DNA from: Nilaparvata lugens
Taxonomy: Eukaryota > Arthropoda > Insecta > Hemiptera > Delphacidae
NCBI RefSeq assembly: GCF_014356525.2
Contig: NC_052512.1
Location: forward strand, 1,164,797-1,228,796
Direction: 5' to 3'
DNA length: 64,000 nt
Part shown: one piece after another, positions 53,250 to 64,000 of the stretch
How positions within the stretch are numbered: the stretch's first letter is position 1
Layout: every line of letters begins with the position of its first letter
Notes under the pieces: generated by a model
What the model was told of the DNA's origin: nothing
Database searches by the model: none
The model's input: only the letters and a program-made list of their open reading frames with translations
Translations under genes and position numbers: made by a program

Positions 53250-54710
53250 CAGGGTAGTTACAGACTCATTCGGTTCGTTTTGTTTTCGGCAAATTCCGAT
53301 AAGTGTGAAACGGTAATTCGGTACCGAATAGAACTCGCATAGAACCGAACGCCCACTTGACTCTAATAAATTCCATCAGGTTTCAATTCGTTCCGATAAG
53401 TGTGTGTTACCGCCAACCAGTTGCGGTAAGTAACCGCTACGAGCGCTGCCTCTAGTTCCTACAGAGCTATTTGAACTGTCATTCGCTGAGGAACCGTTCT
53501 TCTTTGAAGGAGTCGTTCTCGAGTCATCGTTCACTCAGTACACAGTAAAAAAGTCGATCCCGCTTCCTGCTACATATCATGTCGTTTTCTCGCTCCAAGT
53601 TACATTCATGTCGATTCTCTACAAGATTAATCCGCTCCAAGTGTTTTATTACTGTGATACCGCTTCAATATCAACCTGATACTTATTATTGTTGAGTATA
53701 ATTCATAAAGACAGCATAGAACTAAGCAAGTTGTGTTTCTGCCTCGTGTAGTGAGATTCCCGCCTTTGTATGAAAGACTTTGTTTTACACCGCTTTGCTG
53801 TATTGAACTTGATTTATTTGTTTGAGTAATTCATTTGATCAACTTATTGTTGGTCTGGTCCTCCGATTATTAATGAAAGTGTATTCGTTTCAATTTGTGT
53901 TCACTCAATCCAACCTGGCTGAACCAGTAGAAGCTACTAAGTAATTTGTTATTGCGCCCACCTCGGTGGCCATAACAGTGTGAAACGATGATTCGGTTTG
54001 AATTCGGTACCGAATAGCAACCGCATAGAACCGAACGCCCCCTCAACACGAATAGGTTTCATTACATTCGAATTCATTGCTGGGGAAACAGGAAAAACAA
54101 AGTCTTTTACAAACGCTTGCTTTTTTGTTTTTATTTTAACCTGATATCATGATTATCTGTTTCAAGATTTTCCAAGTCAAAATAATATGGTCAATTCATT
54201 TCTGTTAGTTCACAGAAAAATTCTTTTCTCAATGAATAGTTTTCTAAAAAATATGAAAGATATAAATAAAAACTAAAGGAGAATTTTAATTTTTTTTCCA
54301 CGAGTATTACATGATTTCATCAATGGAGAGGAGAGATGAAGTTTATATATCATGTGTCAAAACATGGAACAAATTTTCAATTTGAAAAAATAATCTCTCT
54401 GAACATCCAAAATTAACATAATCAAAAAGAAACTATTCGAATAATTCAAAATTTTTAATCAACTTTAAAATTTTGTTGTTCAAGAAATAACATCTTACAA
54501 TTTAACACCATCTGTTATATTTAAATATACCAGCATGAACGGTGAAAATCCAAACACAGCTGTGTTTGAGAAGAGAATACCTAATTAGAACCGTATGAAT
54601 TAAAACCTGACATGTATGAAAGCCTCATTCGTTTTCGGTAATGGACCGAACCGAACCGAAAACGAACCTAACCGAATGAAACCGAAAGTGTGTGAAGCTA
54701 GCCTTATGCT
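53250..54710. mobile_element. Probable non-autonomous DNA element with CGGTTCG-rich ends
   Basis: The left end (about 53262-53420) contains CATTCGGTTCGTTTTGTTTT and TTCGGTACCGAATAG. An inner copy is at about 53975-54080. The right end (about 54620-54706) holds inverted GAACCGAAAACGAA and CCGAATGAAACCGAAAG. The whole is AT-rich, with no transposase. Borders are approximate. Confidence 0.5.
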
Positions 54711-54843
54711 GAGAAAAATATAAAAGATTATTCTCCGAATTAATATGAAATATTTTGTTAATTGATTCATAATTCTACACTGTTAAAAGATGATCTAGCA
54801 ACAGAGTGAAAAGCGAGAAAGAGATAGCGCTATCCACTTTGTT

Positions 54844-55194
54844 GGATGATAGACAAGGATAGCAATACGATTGCTAATCAAACACTGCTTTTATAACGTG
54901 GACATCAGTATAGCTATTACACTTAGGCTCAACTCACACTTAGGCGACTCAGGTGGAGAAGAGACTGAACTCTAGTGGTGAGCATGTGTTTTCAAATGGT
55001 GACGTCGCAGAGACTAGAATCGACTGGTCTGAGTGTCACCATTTGGAAGCCCATGCTCTCCACTAGAGTTCAGTCTCTTCTCCACCTGAGTCGCCTAAGT
55101 GTGAGTTGAGCCTAAGTGTAATAGCTATACTGAGGTTCACGTTATGAAAGCAGTGTTTGATTAGCAATCGTATTGCTATCCATGTCTATCATCC
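54844..55194. mobile_element. Large palindrome with a fold-back MITE (copy 2) at its centre
   Basis: The outer arms (54844-54924 and 55114-55194) are inverted copies: GGATGATAGACAAGGATAGC on the left, CTATCCATGTCTATCATCC on the right. The central 54925-55113 is the MITE palindrome. The arms differ at a few positions. One explanation is insertion of the MITE at the centre of an older hairpin element. Confidence 0.85.
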
Positions 55195-55325
55195 TAGTGG
55201 AGAGCATGTTTCCAAATGGTGACACTCAGACCAGTCGATTCTAGTCTCCGCGACGTCACCATTTGGAAACACATGCTCTCCACTAGAGTCCAGTCTCTTC
55301 TCCACCTGAATCGCGTAAAGTAATG
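55195..55325. mobile_element. Fold-back MITE, copy 3 (truncated left arm)
   Basis: It begins mid-arm at TAGTGGAGAGCATGTTTCC, directly abutting the large palindrome, and runs through the second arm to TCCACCTGAATCGCG. Confidence 0.8.
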
Positions 55326-55349
55326 TGAGTTGTAATTTGTGGTTTGTAA

Positions 55350-55490
55350 TTAGACTCATCAAAACTGAGGCTTATAATTAGACTAATCAAAACTGAGGTT
55401 CATTATTAGACTGATCAAAAATGAGGTTTATAATGATTAGACTCATCAAAACTGAGGTTCATAATTAGACTAATCAAAACCATAGAGAAA
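55350..55490 (+). repeat. Minisatellite, 28-bp unit, about 5 copies
   Basis: The unit is close to ATTAGACTCATCAAAACTGA plus GGTTTATA, with substitutions between copies. A second array of the same unit is at 55958-56180. Confidence 0.9.
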
Positions 55491-55744
55491 CAATAGCGTA
55501 AGTAGATATCCCATGGTATAGGGCATTTATGTCGCAACTTTTACTGTTATCTTAAGCCGATTACTGTCGATTTTTACTGCTTTTATTGGGTAAGAGTGTA
55601 TGAACGGCACAATATGAGAGACTACCAGCGTCATAAAGATTCACAGGATAGAACTATGTGGACTTTCGGCTTGAGATAACAGTAAAAGTTGCGACATAAA
55701 CGACCTATACCATGGGATATCTACTTACCCCATTGTTCTCTATG
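55491..55744. mobile_element. MITE with inverted ends CATAGAGAAACAATAG
   Basis: CATAGAGAAACAATAGCGTA at the left matches the inverted right end CCATTGTTCTCTATG. The arms share GTAGATATCCCATGGTATAG and GCAACTTTTACTGTTATCT. No ORF. A word like the start (AGAGAGAAACAATAGCATAA) also occurs near 38402. Confidence 0.85.
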
Positions 55745-55755
55745 CTATTACACTT

Positions 55756-55935
55756 AGGCTCAACTCACACTTAGGCGACTCAGGTGGAGAAGAGACTGGA
55801 CTCTAGTGGAGAGCATGTGTTTCCAAATGGTGACACTCAGACCAGTCGATTCTAGTCTCCGCGACGTCACCATTTGAAAACACATGCTCTCCACTAGAGT
55901 CCAGTCTCTTCTCGACCTCAGTCGCGTAAAATAAT
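55756..55935. mobile_element. Fold-back MITE, copy 4
   Basis: It starts AGGCTCAACTCACACTTAGG and contains both arms. The right end decays at CGACCTCAGTCGCG. Confidence 0.85.
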
Positions 55936-55957
55936 GTGAGTTTTAATTTATGGTTTG

Positions 55958-56180
55958 TAATTAGACTCATCAAAACTGAGGTTTATAATTAGACTCATCA
56001 AAACTGAGGTTTATGATTAGACTTATCAAAATTGAGGTTTATATATTAGACTCATCAAAAATGAGGTTCATTATTAGACTCATCAAAACTGAGGTGATTA
56101 ATAAGACTCATCGAAACTGAGGTTTATTTTTTTAGACTCATCAAAACTAAGGTATAAAATTAGACTCATCAAAACTCATC
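55958..56180 (+). repeat. Minisatellite, 28-bp unit, about 8 copies
   Basis: This is the same unit as at 55350-55490 (ATTAGACTCATCAAAACTGA plus GGTTTAT). A retroposon tail module (GGCAGTTTTGAGCATAAGCC) follows at about 56195-56280. Confidence 0.9.
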
Positions 56181-56785
56181 AAATTTGAGATAGGCAGTTT
56201 TGAGCATAAGCCTGTTATTGTGCCTTCTCAAATAAATGTAATAACTGTAGCCTACATGTCTGGATGAATAAATAGTCCAATAGTGAGGTCCACGTTATAA
56301 TGGCAGTGAAGAAAGATAGGAGAAAAACGTTGCCAAACCTCTGTCTTGTCAATGCCTTCTATAGACGGTAGCTGATACAGGTTTATTGATGTAATATTAA
56401 CTGTTCACTCTCGTTTAAAATGATCAATGAATTATATTTTTTAATAATCTCATAATGAATTTACAGAATAAAGATGAAATATTTTGTTAATTATTTATCA
56501 ATTATTCTACATTGTTAAAAGACGATCCGGCAACAGAGCAAATCGAAAAAGAGATAGTGCTATCTGCTTTGTTGCTCAGCCTTTGAGTTGAACGGACGGT
56601 TTTCTGTAGGAGTGCTATCTAATCAGTGTTTTTCGATTCTACTACACAGTAAACAGCGAACTATGACTTGCTAGGTTATTTTTCTTGTGCGGCCGTGCGT
56701 TGTGATTTTCTGTTTTTCTATAACGGACTGTTTTTTTCCACCAATTTTAACTTATTGTTTTTGGACATTCCAAATAAATATTGAA

Positions 56786-57747
56786 ATGGCGAGTACATGT
56801 ATAACATGCAACCAGCAAATTGGGCGCACGTCAAAATCGAAAATTGCTTGTTCAACCTGCGGATCCATCCACCATGGAGACTGTGTCGGTCTCAAGGACG
56901 CCGAAGTTGAGATCCTCCAGAACAAGTTTTGGAACTGTAAGGCTTGTACTGACACCATGCGTCGGCTAAGAGCGAGTTCAGATTCGACGCCCGTCAAACA
57001 GAGGCAACCCGCAACAACCAAATTACAAGTGTTTCAAAATCATTCGTCCACTGCTCCAGTAACCCTAGATCGAATGAACGAACTCTCAAAAAAAGTTAGT
57101 GAAGACTTGTACGAGAAAATTGTACTGAAATTGCTGCATGTAAGACCCTCATGGAATCCACTAATCAAAAGTTGAACGATCAACAAAGGCAAATATCGGA
57201 CTTGACTCTCGAAAACCAACATCTGAAAGCCAGATTACGCGAAACCGAACTGAACCAAGATGAACTGGAACAATACGGTAGGAGAAATTGGGTGGAAATT
57301 TTTGGTGTGCCGGAATTGGAAAATGAGAATGTTACTGATCTAATTATTGATATTGGGAAGGCGCTAAATGTTACATTGGAACCAACCTCAATAGTTGCGT
57401 GTCACCGTCTACCAAAAAGAAAGAATCAACCGACTTCTACGATTCATGTTCGTTTTGTGCGACGTGGGGACGCGGACGCATTACTTACAAACAGGCGTGC
57501 CACAAAAAAATTCACTACAGATCGCATCAACATGCAGGGCAATACTCCAATCTACCTGAACCAATCACTAACTGCGAAAAGAAGGAAGCTGTATGCACGA
57601 GCCAAGTATCTTCTAGGAGATGAAGGAGCACGCCAGCTGTGGATAGATCGAGCCTGTAGAGTGAAATTGAGAAGCGAAGATGGATCTACATTCACAGTGT
57701 TGAGAGATGACGAGGACTTGGAAGAGGCTTTGAGGGCCAATGTGTGA
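56786..57747 (+). pseudogene. Non-LTR retrotransposon ORF1 with PHD finger, coiled coil and RRM-like domain
   Basis: The start is MASTCITCNQQIG at 56786. A PHD-type C4HC3 zinc finger covers about residues 5-53 (CITC, CSTC, HHGDC, WNCKAC). Frame one ends at 57175. The overlapping frame (57151-57747) gives a coiled coil (LTLENQHLKARLRETELNQD), then an L1-ORF1-like RNA-binding region (VEIFGVPELENENVTDLI, VACHRLPKRKN). ORF1 proteins coat the element RNA. A single frame break near 57150-57175 separates the two halves. Confidence 0.75.
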
Positions 57748-58821
57748 GTAGATAGCAACTTCTAATTCCTTGAGGGAAAGGGAGGTTTACATTTTCACAG
57801 AATGCATTAAAATATTCTCGATCATAATTTTATGATGATAAGATAGTAAAAATAATTGTAAAGACATTATCTCTTTTTTATGAATGAAGTGTTCTGTTAT
57901 TTTTGTAACTTTTTTGGATTCAGAATGGTGTAAATAGAGTAATATAAACAAAAGACCACATTTCAAATAATATAGGGAGTGCAACTACATCAAAATATTC
58001 CTCAAAATAGCAAAATGAAACAATTTATTTGAATAAAAGCCCGTCCATGAAATAATATAGGGAGTAGAGCTCCTTCAAAATGTTTCTCTCAAAACAGTAG
58101 ATTGAAGCAATAATTTACTTTTCAACTTATCAACAGTTTAAGATAATCTTGAATGCGGAAGATATCTAATGCGAAAGAATCGTTTTATTTTTCAGAGAAG
58201 TATTATTATTATCTCCTTGATGTGATAAAGACCGGTGTGAGAAGATTTCATTTTCAGGTTAGGATGGAAAAGCTTACATTTCTAAATGATAGTGATAAAT
58301 AATTGAAGCGGTAACAATATATATATATTAATTTTCTGTTGCTATTTTCGTTTACCTCTTTTTCCTCTATCGACTGTCTCGAGTGTGAATGTTGCTATAT
58401 ATTTGGATAATGTGCATTACATTATCAGCTTTTTATTGTTACAAAATCCAATATTATACTAAAATAGCTTGTTCATCCTTTAAATTGCTATGAAGTCTTG
58501 TTGCTCTTAAGTCACTATATGACAATAGCACGGTCGCACAATGTGACTGTATTTTAAAGCTAAGCACTGTATTATTCTATTCTCTAATTATCTAATTATC
58601 TACATCAGTAGAATTTTCTACATTCTTTCACCTCAATTCAGTTCTTTTTTTCTCTCTCAGTTTTCGTTATCAAAATATATTAACTGCTATTCTTCCCAAA
58701 CACATTTAAATAACTGTTCTAATCCGCAGATATTTATTCATTATTGAATAAAATCTCTTCCATCCTTATAGTTGATGCAGGAATAACTAAATATCTATAA
58801 AAGTAAAATTGAAAACATAAA
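57748..58821. other. Inter-ORF region of the non-LTR element
   Basis: About 1.07 kb without an ORF lies between ORF1 and ORF2. It contains two similar words (AAATAATATAGGGAGTGCAA and AAATAATATAGGGAGTAGAG, about 80 bp apart). The same spacer recurs at 61023-62071. Such a long spacer is unusual and may include a start signal for ORF2. Confidence 0.6.
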
Positions 58822-60813
58822 ATGGTATTGCTTGATGACTTTGGAGGGTTATTTGAGGATGGATGCTATGACACAATAGAGTATGATGATGTGTTGAATT
58901 TTCAGCCATCATTGAAATTGAGCAATGCTTGTAAGACGTCTATTAACATCTTACATATGAATATACGTAGCATAAATAAAAATTTTGATGAGTTCTCCAC
59001 TGTCCTTCAAAACTGTAAAACCACATACCATTTAATAATTCTATCTGAAACATGGATTTCGGAAGATCACGAGTTTTCTTTCAGCCTGAACGGGTACTCA
59101 GTGATAAATTCACCTGCTAAATTAAATAAATGTGATGGAGTGTGTGTATTTATCAAAGATAATCTAAGTTCTGAAATTCTAAAAACTGATATTGCGTCCG
59201 CAAATTCTATTATCCTCGATATTCGTGTACCACATATGAAAGAAAACATCACACTTATAGCCGTGTATAGACCTCCATCCTTATCAGCAGAACAATTTAT
59301 TGAAGATATTGGCGTTTGCCTGGAGGAGTTAAAAAATAGAAAAAACATAATTCTCACAGGTGACATAAACATTAATCTCGATCAAAACACAAATATTGTG
59401 AATGAGTACTGTGGTCTGTTGCATATGAATGGTTTAAAATCGTTTATAAATAAACCAACAAGAGTACAGAATGACTCAATATCAACCCTTGATCACATAT
59501 TCCATAAAGATGAAACATCCAATTATGAGGATGAAGTAGGTGTAATTTTCAAGACTAGCATTACAGATCATTTTGCAACTGGTTTATTCTTGGGCACATC
59601 AGATCACAAACAAGTCTCCACAAATTACAGAGAGTTCACTGAAAAAATAGATTATTCAAAACTAATTACAAACCTACAGACCGAATCTTGGCAGGATGTA
59701 TTGGATAGCAATAACATAGAAAACATAACACCAAAATTATCGACAAATTAAATAACCACATCACTAATTCAAAAATAAAAATAAAATTGAATCGCAGTCA
59801 AAAACCTTGAAAAACTGGATTAGTGCAGGCTTAGTGAACTGTATAAGAACTAGAGATAAAATGTATAAACAATTGAAAAAGCAACCTCTCAATCTTAACT
59901 TGAAATTCACATATACTAGATATAGAAACGTTTTGAGAAGCCTGATAGAGCAAGCCAAGCAGAATTATTTCAAAAACAAGATATCACAATGTAAAACAAA
60001 CAGCAAAAACTTGGAACTGTATAGATGAACTACTGGACAAAAAAAGAAAGCCACTGATATAAACATCGATCCAAGTGCCTTGAATAAATATTTTGCAGAA
60101 GTTGGCAAATCGTATGCCGAAAGAATAGAAAACTCTGATATTGAAAATTGGCCTCACTTTCCAGATACAGTTGTCAATTCACCACATTCATTTTTTTGGT
60201 TGCCGACAAATGAGTGTGAGGTAATAGAAACAATTTTTATGCTAAAAAATAATTCTTCCCCAGGTATTGATAATATTAGTAATATGTGTTTGAAGAATAT
60301 ATCCAATTACATTGCTAAACCATTGTCTTTCATAATAAATAAATGTTTTGAGCAGGGATACTTTCCAAAAGAGTTCAGAATTGCTAGAGTTGTCCCACTC
60401 CACAAGGGTGGAAATATGGTGATCCATCCAACTACAGACCAATAAGCCTGCTCAGTAGCCTTCCAAGATAATGGAGAAAATGATAAAGACAAGATTTGTG
60501 AATTACCTGATTAAATTGATATTATTCATAAAAATCAATATGGCTTCCAAGCCGGAAAGAGTACCCAGGATGCCATATTGCACCTTGTAGAAATGGTGAC
60601 TGATAATTTTGCTGAAAATAAGAAAACTTTAACTGTCCTACTCGACCTGGCAAAAGCCTTTGACACTATTCCACACGTGACACTGCTAAAAAAACTAGAG
60701 AATATAGGGATACGTGGCAAGGCATTGGATTTGTTCAAACATTATCTTAAAGACAGAACGCAAATCATTTCAATAGGAAATAAGTCTGATCAAATAAACT
60801 TATCAGAATATGG
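58822..60813 (+). pseudogene. Non-LTR ORF2: endonuclease and partial reverse transcriptase (copy 1)
   Basis: The frame 58822-59751 is an APE-type endonuclease: ILHMNIRSINKNFDEF, LSETWI, YRPPS, LTGDININL and TDHFATGL. It nicks target DNA. After frameshifts come the RT segments FPKEFRIARVVPLHKGG (about 60360-60410) and LLDLAKAFDTIPH (about 60640-60680). The RT is cut at 60813, before the YxDD motif, where the sequence jumps back to ORF1. It resembles CR1/Jockey-type elements. Frame breaks lie near 59740, 60000, 60440 and 60500. Confidence 0.85.
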
Positions 60814-63800
60814 GCAATACTCCAATCTACCTGAACCAATCACTAACTGCGAAAAGAAGGAAGCTGTATGCACGAGCCAAGTATCTTCTAGGAGATGAAG
60901 GAGCACGCCAGCTGTGGATAGATCGAGCCTGTAGAGTGAAATTGAGAAGCGAAGATGGATCTACATTCACAGTGTTGAGAGATGACGAGGACTTGGAAGA
61001 GGCTTTGAGGGCCAATGTGTGAGTAGATAGCAACTTCTAATTCCTTGAGGGAAAGGGAGGTTTACATTTTCACAGAATGCATTAAAATATTCTCGATCGT
61101 AATTTTATGATGATAAGATAGTAAAAATAATTGTAAAGACATTATCTCTTTTTTATGAATGAAGTGTTCTGTTATTTTTGTAACTTTTTTGGATTCAGAA
61201 TGGTGTAAATAGAGTAATATAAACAAAAGACCACATTTCAAATAATATAGGGAGTGCAACTACATCAAAATATTCCTCAAAATAGCAAAATGAAACAATT
61301 TATTTGAATAAAAGCCCGTCCATGAAATAATATAGGGAGTAGAGCTCCTTCAAAATGTTTCTCTCAAAACAGTAGATTGAAGCAATAATTTACTTTTCAA
61401 CTTATCAACAGTTTAAGATAATCTTGAATGCGGAAGATATCTAATGCGAAAGAATCGTTTTATTTTTCAGAGAAGTATTATTATTATCTCCTTGATGTGA
61501 TAAGACCGGTGTGAGAAGATTTCATTTCAGGTTAGGATGGAAAAGCTTACATTTCTAAATGATAGTGATAAATAATTGAAGCGGTAACAATATATATATA
61601 TTAATTTTCTGTTGCTATTTTCGTTTACCTCTTTTTCCTCTATCGACTGTCTCGAGTGTGAATGTTGCTATATATTTGGATAATGTGCATTACATTATCA
61701 GCTTTTATTGTTACAAAATCCAATATTATACTAAAAGCTTGTTCATCCTTTAAATTGCTATGAAGTCTTGTTGCTCTTAAGTCACTATATGACAATAGCA
61801 CGGTCGCACAATGTGACTGTATTATTCTATTCTCTAATTATCTAATTATCTACATCAGTAGAATTTTCTACATTCTTTCACCTCAATTCAGTTCTTTTTT
61901 TCTCTCTCAGTTTTCGTTATCAAAATATATTAACTGCTATTCTTCCCAAACACATTTAAATAACTGTTCTAATCCGCAGATATTTATTCATTATTGAATA
62001 AAATCTCTTCCATCCTTATAGTTGATGCAGGAATAACTAAATATCTATAAAAGTGAAATTGAAAACATAAAATGGTATTGCTTGATGACTTTGGAGGGTT
62101 ATTTGAGGATGGATGCTATGACACAATAGAGTATGATGATGTGTTGAATTTTCAGCCATCATTGAAATTGAGCAATGCTTGTAAGACGTCTATTAACATC
62201 TTACATATGAATATACGTAGCATAAATAAAAATTTTGATGAGTTCTCCACTGTCCTTCAAAACTGTAAAACCACATACCATTTAATAATTCTATCTGAAA
62301 CATGGATTTCGGAAGATCACGAGTTTTCTTTCAGCCTGAACGGGTACTCAGTGATAAATTCACCTGCTAAATTAAATAAATGTGATGGAGTGTGTGTATT
62401 TATCAAAGATAATCTAAGTTCTGAAATTCTAAAAACTGATATTGCGTCCGCAAATTCTATTATCCTCGATATTCGTGTACCACATATGAAAGAAAACATC
62501 ACACTTATAGCCGTGTATAGACCTCCATCCTTATCAGCAGAACAATTATTGAAGATATTGGCGTTTGCCTGGAGGAGTTAAAAAATAGAAAAAACATAAT
62601 TCTCACAGGTGACATAAACATTAATCTCGATCAAAACACAAATATTGTGAATGAGTACTGTGGTCTGTTGCATATGAATGGTTTAAAATCGTTTATAAAT
62701 AAACCAACAAGATTACAGAATGACTCAATATCAACCTTGATCACATATTCCATAAAGATGAAACATCCAATTATGAGGATGAAGTAGGTGTAATTTTCAA
62801 GACTAGCATTACAGATCATTTTGCAACTGGTTTATTCTTGGGCACATCAGATCACAAACAAGTCTCCACAAATTACAGAGAGTTCACTGAAAAAATAGAT
62901 TATTCAAAACTAATTACAAACCTACAGACCGAATCTTGGCAGGATGTATTGGATAGCAATAACATAGAAAACATAACACCAAAATTTATCGACAAATTAA
63001 ATAACCACATCACTAATTCAAAAATAAAAATAAAATTGAATCGCAGTCAAAAACCCTTGAAAAACTGGATTAGTGCAGGCTTAGTGAACTGTATAAGAAC
63101 TAGAGATAAAATGTATAAACAATTGAAAAAGCAACCTCTCAATCTTAACTTGAAATTTACATATACTAGATATAGAAACGTTTTGAGAAGCCTGATAGAG
63201 CAAGCCAAGCAGAATTATTTCAAAAACAAAGATATCACAATGTAAAACAAACAGCAAAAAACTTTGGAACTGTATAGATGAACTACTGGACAAAAAAAAG
63301 AAAGCCACTGATATAAACATCGATCCAAGTGCCTTGAATAAATATTTTGCAGAAGTTGGCAAATCGTATGCCGAAAGAATAGAAAACTCTGATATTGAAA
63401 ATTGGCCTCACTTTCCAGATACAGTTGTCAATTCACCACATTCATTTTTTTTGGTTGCCGACAAATGAGTGTGAGGTAATAGAAACAATTTTTATGCTAA
63501 AAAATAATTCTTCCCCAGGTATTGATAATATTAGTAATATGTGTTTGAAGAATATATCCAATTACATTGCTAAACCATTGTCTTTCATAATAAATAAATG
63601 TTTTGAGCAGGGATACTTTCCAAAAGAGTTCAGAATTGCTAGAGTTGTCCCACTCCACAAGGGTGGAAATATTGGTGATCCATCCAACTACAGACCAATA
63701 AGCCTGCTCAGTAGCCTTCCCAAGATAATGGAGAAAATGATAAAGACAAGATTTGTGAATTACCTGATTAAATTTGATATTATTCATAAAAATCAATATG

Positions 63801-64000
63801 GCTTCCAAGCCAGAAAGAGTACCCAGGATGCCATATTGCACCTTGTAGAAATGGTGACTGATAATTTTGCTGGAAATAAGAAAACTTTAACTGTCCTACT
63901 CGACCTGGCAAAAGCCTTTGACACTATTCCACACGTGACACTGCTAAAAAAACTAGAGAATATAGGGATACGTGGCAAGGCATTGGATTTGTTCAAACAT
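60814..64000 (+). mobile_element. Non-LTR element, copy 2, truncated at both sides
   Basis: Copy 2 starts in the middle of ORF1 (GGCAATACTCCAATCTACCT, equal to 57538), contains the ORF1 C-terminus (60810-61022), spacer, endonuclease (62072-62581 and onward) and RT to the window end at 64000. It is nearly identical to copy 1 at an offset of about 3.25-3.28 kb. The two copies carry different one-base indels, so each breaks reading frames at different places (for example 62546 versus 59299). Confidence 0.9.

Noticed and set aside
55350..56180. Regular repeats considered as a CRISPR array
   Set aside because: Units are contiguous without unique spacers and the DNA is eukaryotic; this is a minisatellite.

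Overview
The window is AT-rich animal nuclear DNA. Introns with GT/AG ends, CR1/Jockey-like and Gypsy retrotransposons, MULE-YqaJ genes, fold-back MITEs and a 100-N scaffold gap all point to an arthropod, most likely a hemipteran such as a planthopper (inference; no marker gene proves it). Almost nothing here is ordinary host coding sequence. The window is mainly a stack of nested transposons.

The main object is a Polinton/Maverick (adintovirus-like) element at 3384-36256. It has terminal inverted repeats that begin with AG and a 6-bp target duplication (GACATT) on both sides. Its minus strand carries protein-primed family B DNA polymerase (PolB), a chromodomain integrase, an FtsK/A32-type packaging ATPase, an acidic DUF8207-like protein and coiled-coil proteins. 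Its plus strand carries a two-BIR IAP-like protein, a phospholipase-A2/basic virion protein, an adenain-type protease, a single-jelly-roll minor capsid protein, a small basic protein, the double-jelly-roll major capsid protein and a right-end cluster of poorly known accessory genes. Most of these genes carry frameshifts.

The Polinton sits inside a 5'-truncated non-LTR retrotransposon that has its own 13-bp duplication (2690-2702 and 36548-36560). That element in turn sits inside one unit of a roughly 400-bp repeat. The Polinton has itself been hit at least twice, both times inside PolB. One hit is an 8.7-kb LTR retrotransposon with no recognisable pol gene (14384-23053, 2.5-kb LTRs, 4-bp duplication ATAT). 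The other is a MULE-YqaJ element of about 5.7 kb (about 8.2-13.9 kb). Removing both leaves about 18 kb, a normal Polinton length.

From 36.7 to 64 kb there is a second, intron-containing MULE/YqaJ relic (38.0-39.3 kb, possible upstream exons to 44 kb), a 1.33-kb near-identical duplication around the N gap, tandem repeats, a truncated Gypsy element (49.15-52.05 kb), one probable host exon (52669-52923), a cluster of fold-back MITEs and minisatellites (53-56.3 kb), and two head-to-tail partial copies of a PHD-finger non-LTR retrotransposon (56.8-64 kb) that run off the window end.

The two copies of duplicated regions differ mostly by one-base indels, often in homopolymers. Many frameshifts reported here could therefore be read errors and not true mutations.
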